Positions 33,194 to 40,928 of a stretch of DNA of 64,000 nt are shown here, in pieces. The position numbers were made by a program, and so were the translations under genes. The stretch's first letter is position 1. Every line of letters starts with the position of its first letter. The stretch lies in NCBI RefSeq assembly GCF_024648885.1, contig NZ_JANBBF010000008.1:434001-498000 (forward strand). The letters run 5' to 3'. Below the pieces are notes generated by a model that was not told where the DNA came from, did not search any database, and was given only the letters and a program-made list of their open reading frames with translations. The stretch is from Prauserella salsuginis. Lineage in GTDB: Bacteria; Actinomycetota; Actinomycetes; Mycobacteriales; Pseudonocardiaceae.

Positions 33194-34618
33194 TCAGGCG
33201 TGGTCGTCCTCACCGAGCCGGTGAACGCGGATGAGATTGGTCGAACCGACCGTTCCCGGCGGCGAACCGGCGACGATGACCACCAGGTCGCCCGGCTGAT
33301 ACCGGCCCGTCTCGATCATCGCCCGGTCGCACTGCTGGATCATCCGGTCCGTCGAGTCAGCCTTCGGCACGAGCTGCGTGTGGGTGCCCCACGTCAGCGC
33401 GAGCTGACTGCGCACGCTCTCCAGCGGCGTGAACGCCAGCAGTGGCAACCGGGTGTGCAGTCGCGCGAGCCTGCGCATCGTGTCGCCCGATTGAGTGAAC
33501 GCCACGAGCGCCTTCGCATTGAGCCGCTCGCCGATGTCGCGCGCCGCGTAGGAGATGACACCCCGCTTGGTGCGCGGCACGTGCGACAGCGGGGGCACCG
33601 CGGGCAGGTCGGATTCGACGGCCTCGACGATGCGCGACATGGTCTGCACCGTCTCGATCGGGTACCGGCCCACGCTCGTCTCTCCGGAGAGCATCACCGC
33701 GTCGGCGCCGTCGAGCACCGCGTTCGCGACGTCCGAGGCCTCGGCTCGGGTCGGCCGGGAGTTGCCGATCATGGAGTCCAGCATCTGTGTCGCGACGATG
33801 ACCGGCTTGGCGTTCTCCCGCGCGATCTGGATGGCGCGTTTCTGCACCAGCGGCACCTGTTCGAGCGGCAGTTCCACGCCGAGATCGCCGCGCGCCACCA
33901 TCAGACCGTCGAAGGCCAGCACGACCGCCTCGAGGTTGTAGACCGCCTCGGGCTTCTCCAACTTGGCGATCACCGGCACACGGCCCTTGCCGACCCGGTC
34001 CATCACCTGGTGGACGAGGTCGATGTCGGCGGGCGAACGGACGAACGACAGCGCGATGAAGTCGACGCCCAGCTCGAGGGCGAACTCCAGGTCCTCGACG
34101 TCCTTGTCGGACAGCGCCGGCACCGACACGTTCATGCCCGGCAGCGACACGCCCTTGTTGTTGCTGACCGTGCCGCCCTCGGTCACGGTGCACACCACGT
34201 CCGACCCGTCGACCTCGTCGACCGTCAGCCCGACCTTGCCGTCGTCGACCAGCAGCCGGTCGCCCTGCTTGGCGTCCTCGGCCAGCCCCTTGTACGTCGT
34301 GGACACGCGGTCGTGGGTACCGACCACGTCCTCGACGGTGATGCGGACCGTGTCGCCGGTGCGCCATTCGACAGGGCCGCTGGCGAACGTGCCGAGTCGG
34401 ATCTTCGGACCCTGCAGATCGGCGAGGATGCCGACGGCCCGGCCGGTCTCGGCCGCGGCGGAACGGACGAGGTTGTAGACCTGCTTGTGGTCGTCGTGGT
34501 CGCCGTGGCTGAAATTCATCCGGGCGACGTCCATCCCCGATTCGACGAGGTCTCGGACCTTCTCCGCCGTCGCCGTTGCGGGGCCCAGGGTGCATACGAT
34601 CTTCGCTCGTCGGCTCAC
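33194..34618 (-). CDS. pyk: Pyruvate kinase
   Basis: 474 residues from GTG 34618. The protein starts RRAKIVCTLGPATATAEKVRDLVESGMDVARMNFSHGDHDDHKQ, a textbook N-terminus; earlier in-frame codons are Arg-rich and non-homologous. The active-site stretch ALSFVRSPADIDLVHQVMDRVGKGRVPVIAKLEKPEAVYNLEAVVLAFDGLMVARGDLGVELP carries the catalytic Lys and the Mg-binding Glu/Asp. A C-terminal allosteric domain follows (VAFTQSGDTMRRLARLHTRLPLLAFTPLE). It converts phosphoenolpyruvate to pyruvate with ATP formation. Confidence 0.96.
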   Translation of the reverse strand: MSRRAKIVCTLGPATATAEKVRDLVESGMDVARMNFSHGDHDDHKQVYNLVRSAAAETGRAVGILADLQGPKIRLGTFASGPVEWRTGDTVRITVEDVVGTHDRVSTTYKGLAEDAKQGDRLLVDDGKVGLTVDEVDGSDVVCTVTEGGTVSNNKGVSLPGMNVSVPALSDKDVEDLEFALELGVDFIALSFVRSPADIDLVHQVMDRVGKGRVPVIAKLEKPEAVYNLEAVVLAFDGLMVARGDLGVELPLEQVPLVQKRAIQIARENAKPVIVATQMLDSMIGNSRPTRAEASDVANAVLDGADAVMLSGETSVGRYPIETVQTMSRIVEAVESDLPAVPPLSHVPRTKRGVISYAARDIGERLNAKALVAFTQSGDTMRRLARLHTRLPLLAFTPLESVRSQLALTWGTHTQLVPKADSTDRMIQQCDRAMIETGRYQPGDLVVIVAGSPPGTVGSTNLIRVHRLGEDDHA

Positions 34619-34709
34619 GCCTGCACAGCCTAGACGGTCGTCGCCGTCGCGTCTTGACCGATCCGGTCTCCGCGCGCCACACCGAGCGGTGTGCCCGATC
34701 ACACCCCGG

Positions 34710-35372
34710 TCAGCGGCGTGGTTGTGCACTCACACCGACGTGATCACGAGCCCACTCGTTCAGCGCCCGCACCTGCCGCCACGCGCGGCGCACCCGGTCG
34801 AGACACTCCGGTTCGTGGAGCGTGTCGTCGGGCTCCCACGTGTGGATCGCGTACAGCCTCCGATGCCGCAGCAGGTCGAGGCGGGGATGGTCGGCCGGCA
34901 CGCCACGCGGGCGGGTCTTGAGGGTCTCCCCCGCGATCTGCCACCCCTGGTCGCGCAGATCGTCGAGGATGCGCTCGAGGGCACGGCCGTGTACGTCGGT
35001 GTCGACCGCTTGCCGGAACCGGGCGAGCTGGTCGGACGCGAGGTGGAAACACCCGCCACCCGCCCGCAGACCGGCGGGCCCGACCTCGACGTAGCAGGCA
35101 CCCCCGCCGCGGCCCGCTTCGATCACCCCGCCGCAGTGGGTCTTGTAGGGCGTCTTGTCGTTGGCGAACCGCACGTCGCGGTACGGGCGGAACACCTTGG
35201 GCTCACCCAGGTCGGAGAACTCGTCGGCCAGTTCGGCGAGCAGCGCCTCCATCGGCCCGCGCACGTCGCGGCGGTAGATCTCGACATTGGCGTTCCAGTA
35301 CGGCTTCGAGTTGTCGGCCACCAGGCCGTCGTAGAAGTCGATCGCGTACTCGCCGAATCCCGTGAACCCCAC
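34710..35372 (-). CDS. DUF2461 protein
   Basis: 220 residues. FTGFGEYAIDFYDGLVADNSKPYWNANVEIYRRDVRGPMEALLAEL, then KVFRPYRDVRFANDKTPYKTHCGGVIEAG and CYVEVGPAGLRAGGGCFHLASDQLARFRQAV, are the conserved blocks of DUF2461, a widely distributed family without known biochemical role. Soluble, no signal peptide. The start GTG at 35372 has a weak ribosome site. Confidence 0.88.
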   Translation of the reverse strand: MGFTGFGEYAIDFYDGLVADNSKPYWNANVEIYRRDVRGPMEALLAELADEFSDLGEPKVFRPYRDVRFANDKTPYKTHCGGVIEAGRGGGACYVEVGPAGLRAGGGCFHLASDQLARFRQAVDTDVHGRALERILDDLRDQGWQIAGETLKTRPRGVPADHPRLDLLRHRRLYAIHTWEPDDTLHEPECLDRVRRAWRQVRALNEWARDHVGVSAQPRR

Positions 35373-35524
35373 GGCGCCGAACCTAGATCATGCCGGCCGA
35401 GCGGGTCGCCGGCCCCGGCCGTGCCCGCCACGGGCCCCGCTCACCTCGCGCCCACCGACCGAGGCGCTATCGGTGCCGGCTGATCAGCGACGGAAGGCCG
35501 CCCATCGCACGCCCGCACCCAGCC

Positions 35525-35582
35525 TTGACGTGGATTGACGGCGTGACTAGCGTGCCTCACGCACGTCGAAAGTATACTTTCG
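35525..35582 (+). promoter_or_regulatory. Promoter and palindromic operator of the NCS1 permease operon
   Basis: TTGACG (35525-35530), 17 bases, TAGCGT (35548-35553) forms a plausible SigA-type promoter. Fourteen bp downstream is the perfect 16-bp palindrome CGAAAGTATACTTTCG (35567-35582), whose GTATAC core fits GntR/FCD regulators. A leader of about 200 bp separates it from the permease start. The rest of the 35373-35789 gap holds no gene. Confidence 0.65.
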
Positions 35583-35789
35583 CATAACGGAATAAACCCA
35601 CAACAGCGCCAAAACACAACAGCGTCATAACGTCGTGGCGCTACCCGCTACTCGCAGCAGCACCGCCTACCCGACCTCGGATCCGCCAGGAGCGAGCGGC
35701 CTTCTTCCGTCCGCGGGCCACTGCCCCCGGCAGTGGCCGCCGAAACGAGCGGACCGACCACTGCCCAGCGGAAACTTGGAGGCTGGTCA

Positions 35790-37271
35790 ATGACGACCAC
35801 GGACGAGCAGCCGACTGCGGAATCCCGAGGAGCCGCCAGCTCCCGCCTGTACAGTTACGACCTCGCCCCGACGAAGCGCGAAGGACGCCGTTGGGGCGCC
35901 TACAACGTCTTCACGCTCTGGGCCAACGATGCGCACAGCCTCGGGAACTACACCTTCGCGATCGGCCTGTTCGCGATCGGACTCAACGTGTGGGGCATCC
36001 TCGTAGCCTTCGCGCTCGCGTCCGCCTTCCTGTTCCTGCTTCTCAACCTGTCCGGATACATGGGACACAAGACCGGCGTGCCGTTTCCCGTCATGAGCCG
36101 GATCGCCTTCGGGATCAAGGGCGCGCAGATACCGGCGGCCGTCCGCGGGTTGGTCGCCATCGCGTGGTTCGGTATCCAGACGTACCTCGCGTCGAGCGTG
36201 CTCAGCACACTGCTCGTGGCCATGTTCCCCTCGATGCAGGTGCTGGAGAACCAGTCGGTACTGGGATTGTCGCTGCTGGGCTGGATCACCTTCCTCGCCC
36301 TCTGGGTCGTTCAGGTCGTCATCGTCAGTTACGGCATGCACGTGATCCGCCAGTACATGGCGATCGCGGCTCCGACAACGCTCATCACGATGTGCGGCCT
36401 GGCGATCTGGTTGTTCATCGAAGCAGGCGGATCCATGTCGTTGTCCACAGCGGACCCGTTGACCGGTGGCGCGATGTGGCTGCAGGTCCTGGAGGGCGCC
36501 GCTCTCTGGGTCGTGATCTACGGCACGTTCGTGCTGAACTTCTGCGACTTCACGCGCTCGGCCAAGAGCCGCCGCTCGATCGTCCGCGGAAACCTTGTCG
36601 GGATCCCGGTGAACATGCTGTTCTTCGCGGTCATCGTCGTCGTGCTCAGTGGGGCGCAGTTCGAGCTGAACGGACGCGTGATCACCAGCCCCACCGACAT
36701 CGTCCAGACGATCCCCAACATGTTCCTGCTGGCCGCGGCCTCCATCGCGCTCATCGTCCTCACGATCGCGGTGAATCTGCTGGCCAACTTCGTGGCGCCC
36801 ATCTACACGCTCGTCAACCTCTTCCCACGACAGCTCAACTTCCGCCGAGCGGGCATCGTCAGCGCACTCATCGGCCTGGCCATCCTGCCGTGGAACCTCT
36901 ACAACAGCCCCGTCGTGGTGAACTACTTCCTCGGTGGGCTCGGCGCACTGCTCGGCCCTCTCTTCGGCGTCATCATGGCCGACTACTGGGTGTTGCGCAG
37001 GACCCGCGTGAACGTGCCGGACCTCTACACGGAGGATGCGCAGGGCGAATACCACTACCGGCGCGGCTACAACCCCAAGGCGGTGTGGGCCTTCGTCCCT
37101 GCGGCGGCGATCGCCGTCGTGCTGGCGCTGGTGCCTGCCTTCGGTGCCGTCTCCGGCTTCTCCTGGTTCATCGGGGCGCTGCTCGGTGCGGCCTTCTACG
37201 TCGTCATCGGCGAGCGCAAGTCCGACGCGCACGATGTGGACGGCGAGTCCATCGCCGTGACCTCCGAATAG
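35790..37271 (+). CDS. NCS1-family permease (hydantoin/allantoin/nucleobase type)
   Basis: 493 residues, ATG 35790 with GGAGG seven bases upstream. About twelve membrane helices. The N-terminal WGAYNVFTLWANDAHSLGNYTFAIGLFAIGLNVWGILVAF and GVPFPVMSRIAFGIKGAQIPAAVRGLVAIAWFGIQTYL are typical of NCS1 transporters of the Mhp1/PucI group; the WFGIQ segment forms part of the substrate site. VNLLANFVAPIYTLVNLFPRQLNFRRAGIVSALIGLAILPWNLYNS is the Na-site and helix-8/9 region. It imports a purine/pyrimidine base, hydantoin or allantoin with a cation. The next gene is a hydantoin-racemase-like protein, suggesting a hydantoin or allantoin-type substrate. Confidence 0.9.
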   Translation: MTTTDEQPTAESRGAASSRLYSYDLAPTKREGRRWGAYNVFTLWANDAHSLGNYTFAIGLFAIGLNVWGILVAFALASAFLFLLLNLSGYMGHKTGVPFPVMSRIAFGIKGAQIPAAVRGLVAIAWFGIQTYLASSVLSTLLVAMFPSMQVLENQSVLGLSLLGWITFLALWVVQVVIVSYGMHVIRQYMAIAAPTTLITMCGLAIWLFIEAGGSMSLSTADPLTGGAMWLQVLEGAALWVVIYGTFVLNFCDFTRSAKSRRSIVRGNLVGIPVNMLFFAVIVVVLSGAQFELNGRVITSPTDIVQTIPNMFLLAAASIALIVLTIAVNLLANFVAPIYTLVNLFPRQLNFRRAGIVSALIGLAILPWNLYNSPVVVNYFLGGLGALLGPLFGVIMADYWVLRRTRVNVPDLYTEDAQGEYHYRRGYNPKAVWAFVPAAAIAVVLALVPAFGAVSGFSWFIGALLGAAFYVVIGERKSDAHDVDGESIAVTSE

Positions 37272-37377
37272 ACCACCAGCCGCACGATCCACCGGACCAC
37301 CGCCCGCAGGCGCAGTTGCGGGGCAACCTCCCCGCGCAGCACGGACGAACTCAGCGAACCCAGAGGGAACAACAGCG

Positions 37378-38109
37378 ATGCGCATTCTCGTCGTCAACGT
37401 CAACACCACGACCTCGATCACCGAATCGATCGGCAAACAGGCCGAGGCTGCCGCATCCGCAGACACCGAGATCGTTGGGTTGACGCCGTCCTTCGGCGCG
37501 GAGTCGGTCGAAGGAAACTACGAGAGCCACCTCGCTGCGATCGCCGTGATGGAACGGGTCCGGGCCTATCCCGAGCCGTTCGACGCCATCATCCAGGCCG
37601 GTTACGGCGAGCACGGCCGGGAGGGACTGCAGGAACTGTTCGACGTCCCCGTCGTCGACATCACCGAGGCGGCCGCGAGCACCGCCCAGTTCCTCGGCCG
37701 CACCTATTCGGTCGTGACCAGCCTGGACCGCACCGTCCCCTTGATCGAGGACCGGCTCACCCTCGCCGGCCTCAGCTCCCGGTGCGCCTCGGTGCGTGCC
37801 AGTGGGATGGCCGTGTTGGACCTCGAACGCGACCCGCAGGCCGCCGTCGACGCCATCGCCGAACAGGCGGTGAGTGCGGTACGCGACGACCGGGCGGAGG
37901 TCATCTGTTTGGGGTGCGGCGGCATGTCGGGGCTCGCCGAACGCGTCGTGGAACGCACCGGGGCTCCCGTGGTCGACGGGGTGACTGCGGCGGTCACGAT
38001 CGCCGAGTCCCTCGTGCGCCTCCAGCTGAAGACATCGAAGGTCCGCACGTACGCACCGCGGCGCAGCAAGAACATGACCGACTGGCCGCCACCGCAGCCG
38101 AAGGCGTGA
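37378..38109 (+). CDS. Asp/Glu/hydantoin racemase-like protein lacking one catalytic Cys
   Basis: 243 residues. MRILVVNVNTTTSITESIG and the second active-site block VICLGCGGMSGLAERVVERTGAPVVDGVTAAV (Cys180) are typical of hydantoin/allantoin racemases. The first active-site block, normally AC(F)GDPG, reads IIQAGYGEHGREGLQELFDVPVVDITEAA, with Gly75 where the first cysteine should be. A two-base racemase therefore looks unlikely by the classical mechanism; a one-cysteine arrangement occurs in arylmalonate decarboxylase. The gene follows the permease by 106 bp and is probably co-transcribed. The reaction is uncertain. Confidence 0.75.
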   Translation: MRILVVNVNTTTSITESIGKQAEAAASADTEIVGLTPSFGAESVEGNYESHLAAIAVMERVRAYPEPFDAIIQAGYGEHGREGLQELFDVPVVDITEAAASTAQFLGRTYSVVTSLDRTVPLIEDRLTLAGLSSRCASVRASGMAVLDLERDPQAAVDAIAEQAVSAVRDDRAEVICLGCGGMSGLAERVVERTGAPVVDGVTAAVTIAESLVRLQLKTSKVRTYAPRRSKNMTDWPPPQPKA

Positions 38110-38156
38110 TGTGCGCGTGTGTCAGGCCCGGGCGCCGACGCAGCCGGCGGTACAGC

Positions 38157-38846
38157 TCATGCCCCGCTGGGTTCCGGTGCGCTCAGCGCCCCGTCGACAA
38201 GGTGGTCGAGCACCATGCGCCGGCTGGAGCGGACGTGCCGCAGAGCGACCTCGGCAGCGGCCTCGGCATCCTCGCGAACGATGGCGGCGTGCAACTCCTC
38301 GTGCTCTCGGCACACGCGTTCCGGCTCGAGGTTCAACCGGAACAACCACGCCAACCGGCCGTGCAACGGTTCCAGCATCGACATCAGCAGTTCGTTGCCC
38401 GCCAGCGCGACGAGCTCGTCGTGGAACGCCGCGTTGGCCCGGAACATCTCCTCGGTCTCCCCCGCTCGCAGCGCCGCGCGGGCCTGCTCGGCGAGCTCGC
38501 CCATGCGCCCTGCTCGCCGCGAGCCAGCCTGTTCGACCGCCCGCCGCGCCGCGAGCACTTCGAGCGCTTCCCGCACGTCGAAGAGCTCTTCCAGCTCACG
38601 CCGATTCAGGCTGCGGACGAACACACCACCCCGCCGAGGGAGCACCTCGAGCAGTCCCTCGCTCTGCAGCATGCGAATCGCCTCGCGCACCGGAACCCGT
38701 GAGATGCCGAGCTCAGCGGCGAGGTCGTGCTCGAGCAGGCGGTCACCCGGCCGCAGTTCTCCCTCGGCGATGCGCGCGTGCAGGATGTCGCGCACCTGCT
38801 CGCGCAACGGGGCACGCGAATCCGTACGGAGCTTCCCAGCGGACAC
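38157..38846 (-). CDS. GntR-family regulator (FCD subfamily)
   Basis: 229 residues from GTG 38846, preceded by GAGGAGGAG. A winged helix (about 12-78) reads PLREQVRDILHARIAEGELRPGDRLLEHDLAAELGISRVPVREAIRMLQSEGLLEVLPRRGGVFVRSL. The FCD ligand domain follows (ELEELFDVREALEVLAARRAV, FHDELVALAGNELLMSMLEPLHGRL, REHEELHAAIVREDAEAAAEVALRHVRSS), with the His residues that bind a metal and carboxylate ligand. It converges on the permease/racemase genes and is the natural candidate for the palindrome at 35567-35582. The ligand could be a hydantoin-derived acid; this is inference. Confidence 0.9.
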   Translation of the reverse strand: MSAGKLRTDSRAPLREQVRDILHARIAEGELRPGDRLLEHDLAAELGISRVPVREAIRMLQSEGLLEVLPRRGGVFVRSLNRRELEELFDVREALEVLAARRAVEQAGSRRAGRMGELAEQARAALRAGETEEMFRANAAFHDELVALAGNELLMSMLEPLHGRLAWLFRLNLEPERVCREHEELHAAIVREDAEAAAEVALRHVRSSRRMVLDHLVDGALSAPEPSGA

Positions 38847-39026
38847 GGCTCCTCCTCGTCGCTCGCCCCGACGCGGGGGCGCCCGGTCCGGGCACACCGC
38901 GGTATCAGCTGCGGGTGATTCTCGGTGCTGCCCAGCGTAGATCAGGATTCGACGGCCCCTCGACCACCGTGCGACCGCAACCGGCGCCCAACCGGGCCGA
39001 ACCGGCCGCGGGAGGAATCCTCGCGA

Positions 39027-40052
39027 TCAGCCGAAGAAGACCTCGGCCTCGGCGTAGCGCTCGGCGGGCACCGTCTTCAGCTCGGCGGTGGCCTCGGCGA
39101 GCGGCACGCGGACGATGTCCGTGCCACGCAGGGCCGTCATCGTCCCGAAGTCCCCGTCGGCGACCGCGTCCACGGCGTGCAGGCCGAATCGCGTGGCGAG
39201 CACGCGGTCGTAGGCGGTCGGCGTGCCGCCGCGCTGGGTGTGGCCGAGGACGACCGCGCGCGATTCCTTGCCGGTCCGCCGCGCGAGCTCGTCGGCGAGC
39301 CACTGGCCCACTCCGCCGAGCCGCACGTGTCCGAACGCATCCTTCTCGCCGGTCTGGAGCACCTCGGCCCCACCGTCGGGCTGCGCCCCCTCGGAGACCA
39401 CGACGATCGGTGCGTACTCGCGTTCGAACCGCGACTGGACCCAGCCCGACACCTGCTCGATCGAGAACGGCCGTTCCGGCACGAGGATGACGCTCGCCCC
39501 GCCCGCCATGCCGGAGTGCAGCGCGATCCACCCGGCGTGCCTGCCCATCACCTCGACGACCAGGGCCCGGTGGTGCGATTCCGCCGTGGTGTGGAGCCGG
39601 TCGATCGCCTCGGTGGCGATGTGCACCGCGGTGTCGAAGCCGAACGTGTAATCGGTGGCGCCGAGGTCGTTGTCGATCGTCTTCGGGACGCCGACCACGT
39701 TCACGCCTTCCCGGCACAGCCGTTCCGCCACGCCGAGCGTGTCCTCGCCACCGATGGCGATCAGCGCGTCGACGTGCTCGGCGGCCAGGACCTCCAGGAT
39801 CCGCTCCGTCCCGCCGCCCTCGGTGTACGGATTGGTACGCGACGAGCCCAGGATCGTGCCGCCGCGGGTGAGGATCGGTTCGACGTCGTCGGGACTGAGC
39901 GGGCGCAGTGATCCGGTGAGCGGGCCGTGCCAGCCGTTGCGGAATCCGACGACGTCCCAGCCCCGTTCACCGATGCCCTTCAGGGTCACCGCGCGGATCA
40001 CCGCGTTCAGCCCGGGACAGTCGCCGCCACCGGTCAGGACACCCACGCGCAT
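39027..40052 (-). CDS. pfkA: 6-phosphofructokinase with pyrophosphate-type active-site residues
   Basis: 341 residues. MRVGVLTGGGDCPGLNAVIRAV is the nucleotide-loop start, GGEDTLGVAERL is at 101-112, PKTIDNDLGATDYTFGFDTAV carries the catalytic TIDND, and EVMGRHAGWIALHSGMAGGASVILVPE is the sugar-phosphate site. At the two diagnostic positions the enzyme has Asp104 (GGEDT) and Lys124 (PKTIDND); ATP-dependent enzymes have Gly at both. This is the signature of PPi-dependent phosphofructokinase, as described in Amycolatopsis methanolica. It phosphorylates fructose 6-phosphate in glycolysis, reversibly if PPi-linked. The cofactor is inferred from two residues only. Confidence 0.93.
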   Translation of the reverse strand: MRVGVLTGGGDCPGLNAVIRAVTLKGIGERGWDVVGFRNGWHGPLTGSLRPLSPDDVEPILTRGGTILGSSRTNPYTEGGGTERILEVLAAEHVDALIAIGGEDTLGVAERLCREGVNVVGVPKTIDNDLGATDYTFGFDTAVHIATEAIDRLHTTAESHHRALVVEVMGRHAGWIALHSGMAGGASVILVPERPFSIEQVSGWVQSRFEREYAPIVVVSEGAQPDGGAEVLQTGEKDAFGHVRLGGVGQWLADELARRTGKESRAVVLGHTQRGGTPTAYDRVLATRFGLHAVDAVADGDFGTMTALRGTDIVRVPLAEATAELKTVPAERYAEAEVFFG

Positions 40053-40219
40053 CGAGTTCCACCCTCCGCAGTTCGCACGTCACTGTGTGCGCCCAGGATA
40101 GACACACATCACTGGATCGGTGCAGCGGACGGCGGGAGTCGGCGGGGCGTGCGCGGCGGATTCGGCTGCTCACCGCGGCGGCGGATAACAGACGCGGCTT
40201 CCGTGTCGATATTTCCGAC

Positions 40220-40633
40220 ATGCCGGATACTTCGCGCGCGGGACAGCTGCCCGGCCTTGCGGGCCCACCCGGCGGCCCGGTCGAGCGGCGCGCGACAGGA
40301 CGTGCGGCGACAGCCGCCGTCATGCTCGTACTCACCCCGCTGCACGGTCTCGCCCTCCTGGTTGCCCTGCTGGCCATGGAATCGTGGGACGCGAGCGGAC
40401 GGGGCGTGCCGTTCCGTGCCTGCACGGCTGACTCGGTCTCGTGCACCGGCCCGAACCTTCCGATGATCGCCGGCGGGATCCTCGTCGTCCTCTCCTGCGT
40501 GGCCGTCGCCGTCCACGCAGGAATGCGCACGGGACGACTGCCCCCGCGGTGGCGGCACCGCGGCTTCCTGGCGTGCATCGCCGCCCCGGCCGCCGCGCTG
40601 GGAGACACCGTCGCCGCCCTCCTGCTCTGGTGA
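40220..40633 (+). CDS. Hypothetical four-helix membrane protein
   Basis: 137 residues. Pro/Gly/Arg-rich N-terminus, then membrane helices around AATAAVMLVLTPLHGLALLVALLAM, LPMIAGGILVVLSCVAVAVHAGM and GFLACIAAPAAALGDTVAALLLW. Two cysteines (FRACTADSVSCTGPN) flank the extracytoplasmic loop and could form a disulfide. No family recognised. The start at 40220 is weakly supported, because no good ribosome site precedes it; an in-frame start at 40085 gives an Arg-rich extension. Confidence 0.55.
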   Translation: MPDTSRAGQLPGLAGPPGGPVERRATGRAATAAVMLVLTPLHGLALLVALLAMESWDASGRGVPFRACTADSVSCTGPNLPMIAGGILVVLSCVAVAVHAGMRTGRLPPRWRHRGFLACIAAPAAALGDTVAALLLW

Positions 40634-40657
40634 TCGGATCGCGCCGGCCACGCATGA

Positions 40658-40740
40658 CCCCATCGGAGTAGACACTGGCCTCAGCGGAGTAGACAGCGGC
40701 CCATCGGAATCGACAAGGCCCCCATCGGCTTAGACAAAGG
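40658..40740. repeat. Four phased ~21-bp repeats upstream of the aroG leader
   Basis: Four imperfect copies of a 20-21 base unit with core CATCGGAGTAGACA. The GACA tetramers start at 40671, 40692, 40712 and 40733, a period of 21, 20 and 21 bases, about two helical turns. They end 46 bp before the leader peptide ATG, in the likely promoter region of aroG. Confidence 0.8.
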
Positions 40741-40786
40741 TCACTGGACCGATGAAGCTAGGTAAGCCTCTGCTACGGTCCAGGGC

Positions 40787-40852
40787 ATGCAGCGCTATTA
40801 CTGGTTTACCTGGCCGGCCCGGAGTGGGCCGGTCGGCGTGACCGTGCGCTGA
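40787..40852 (+). CDS. Aromatic-rich leader peptide of the DAHP synthase gene
   Basis: A 21-residue open frame that begins MQRYYWFTW: two Tyr, two Trp and one Phe within six consecutive codons (40796-40813), followed by PARSGPVGVTVR and TGA. The aroG gene starts 76 bp downstream. All three aromatic amino acids are end products of the pathway initiated by DAHP synthase, so ribosome stalling on these codons under aromatic starvation would report pathway need. The frame is too short to be caught by ordinary gene calling. Ribosome site is weak (CAGGG six bases before). Comparable aromatic leader peptides are known in other actinobacteria. Confidence 0.8.
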   Translation: MQRYYWFTWPARSGPVGVTVR

Positions 40853-40889
40853 CCCACAACCACTTCGAGCCGGACGACGAGCCGGCTCG
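40812..40889 (+). promoter_or_regulatory. Attenuator structures in the aroG leader
   Basis: Hairpin A: 40812-40820 pairs with 40826-40834 (9 bp, one G-U, loop GGAGT) and begins at the last Trp codon. Hairpin B: CGAGCCGG 40866-40873 pairs with CCGGCTCG 40882-40889 (8 bp perfect). The right arm of A (GGGCCGG, 40826-40832) can also pair with 40882-40888, giving an alternative structure that would disrupt B. This is the topology expected of ribosome-mediated attenuation. Confidence 0.65.
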
Positions 40890-40928
40890 GTGTTGCCCGG
40901 GGCGGCTTGCGGAAAGGAAGTCACCCCG

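Noticed and set aside
40658-40740. CRISPR or VNTR in coding DNA
   Set aside because: Units are adjacent without spacers and lie in non-coding DNA before aroG; better seen as a phased regulatory array.
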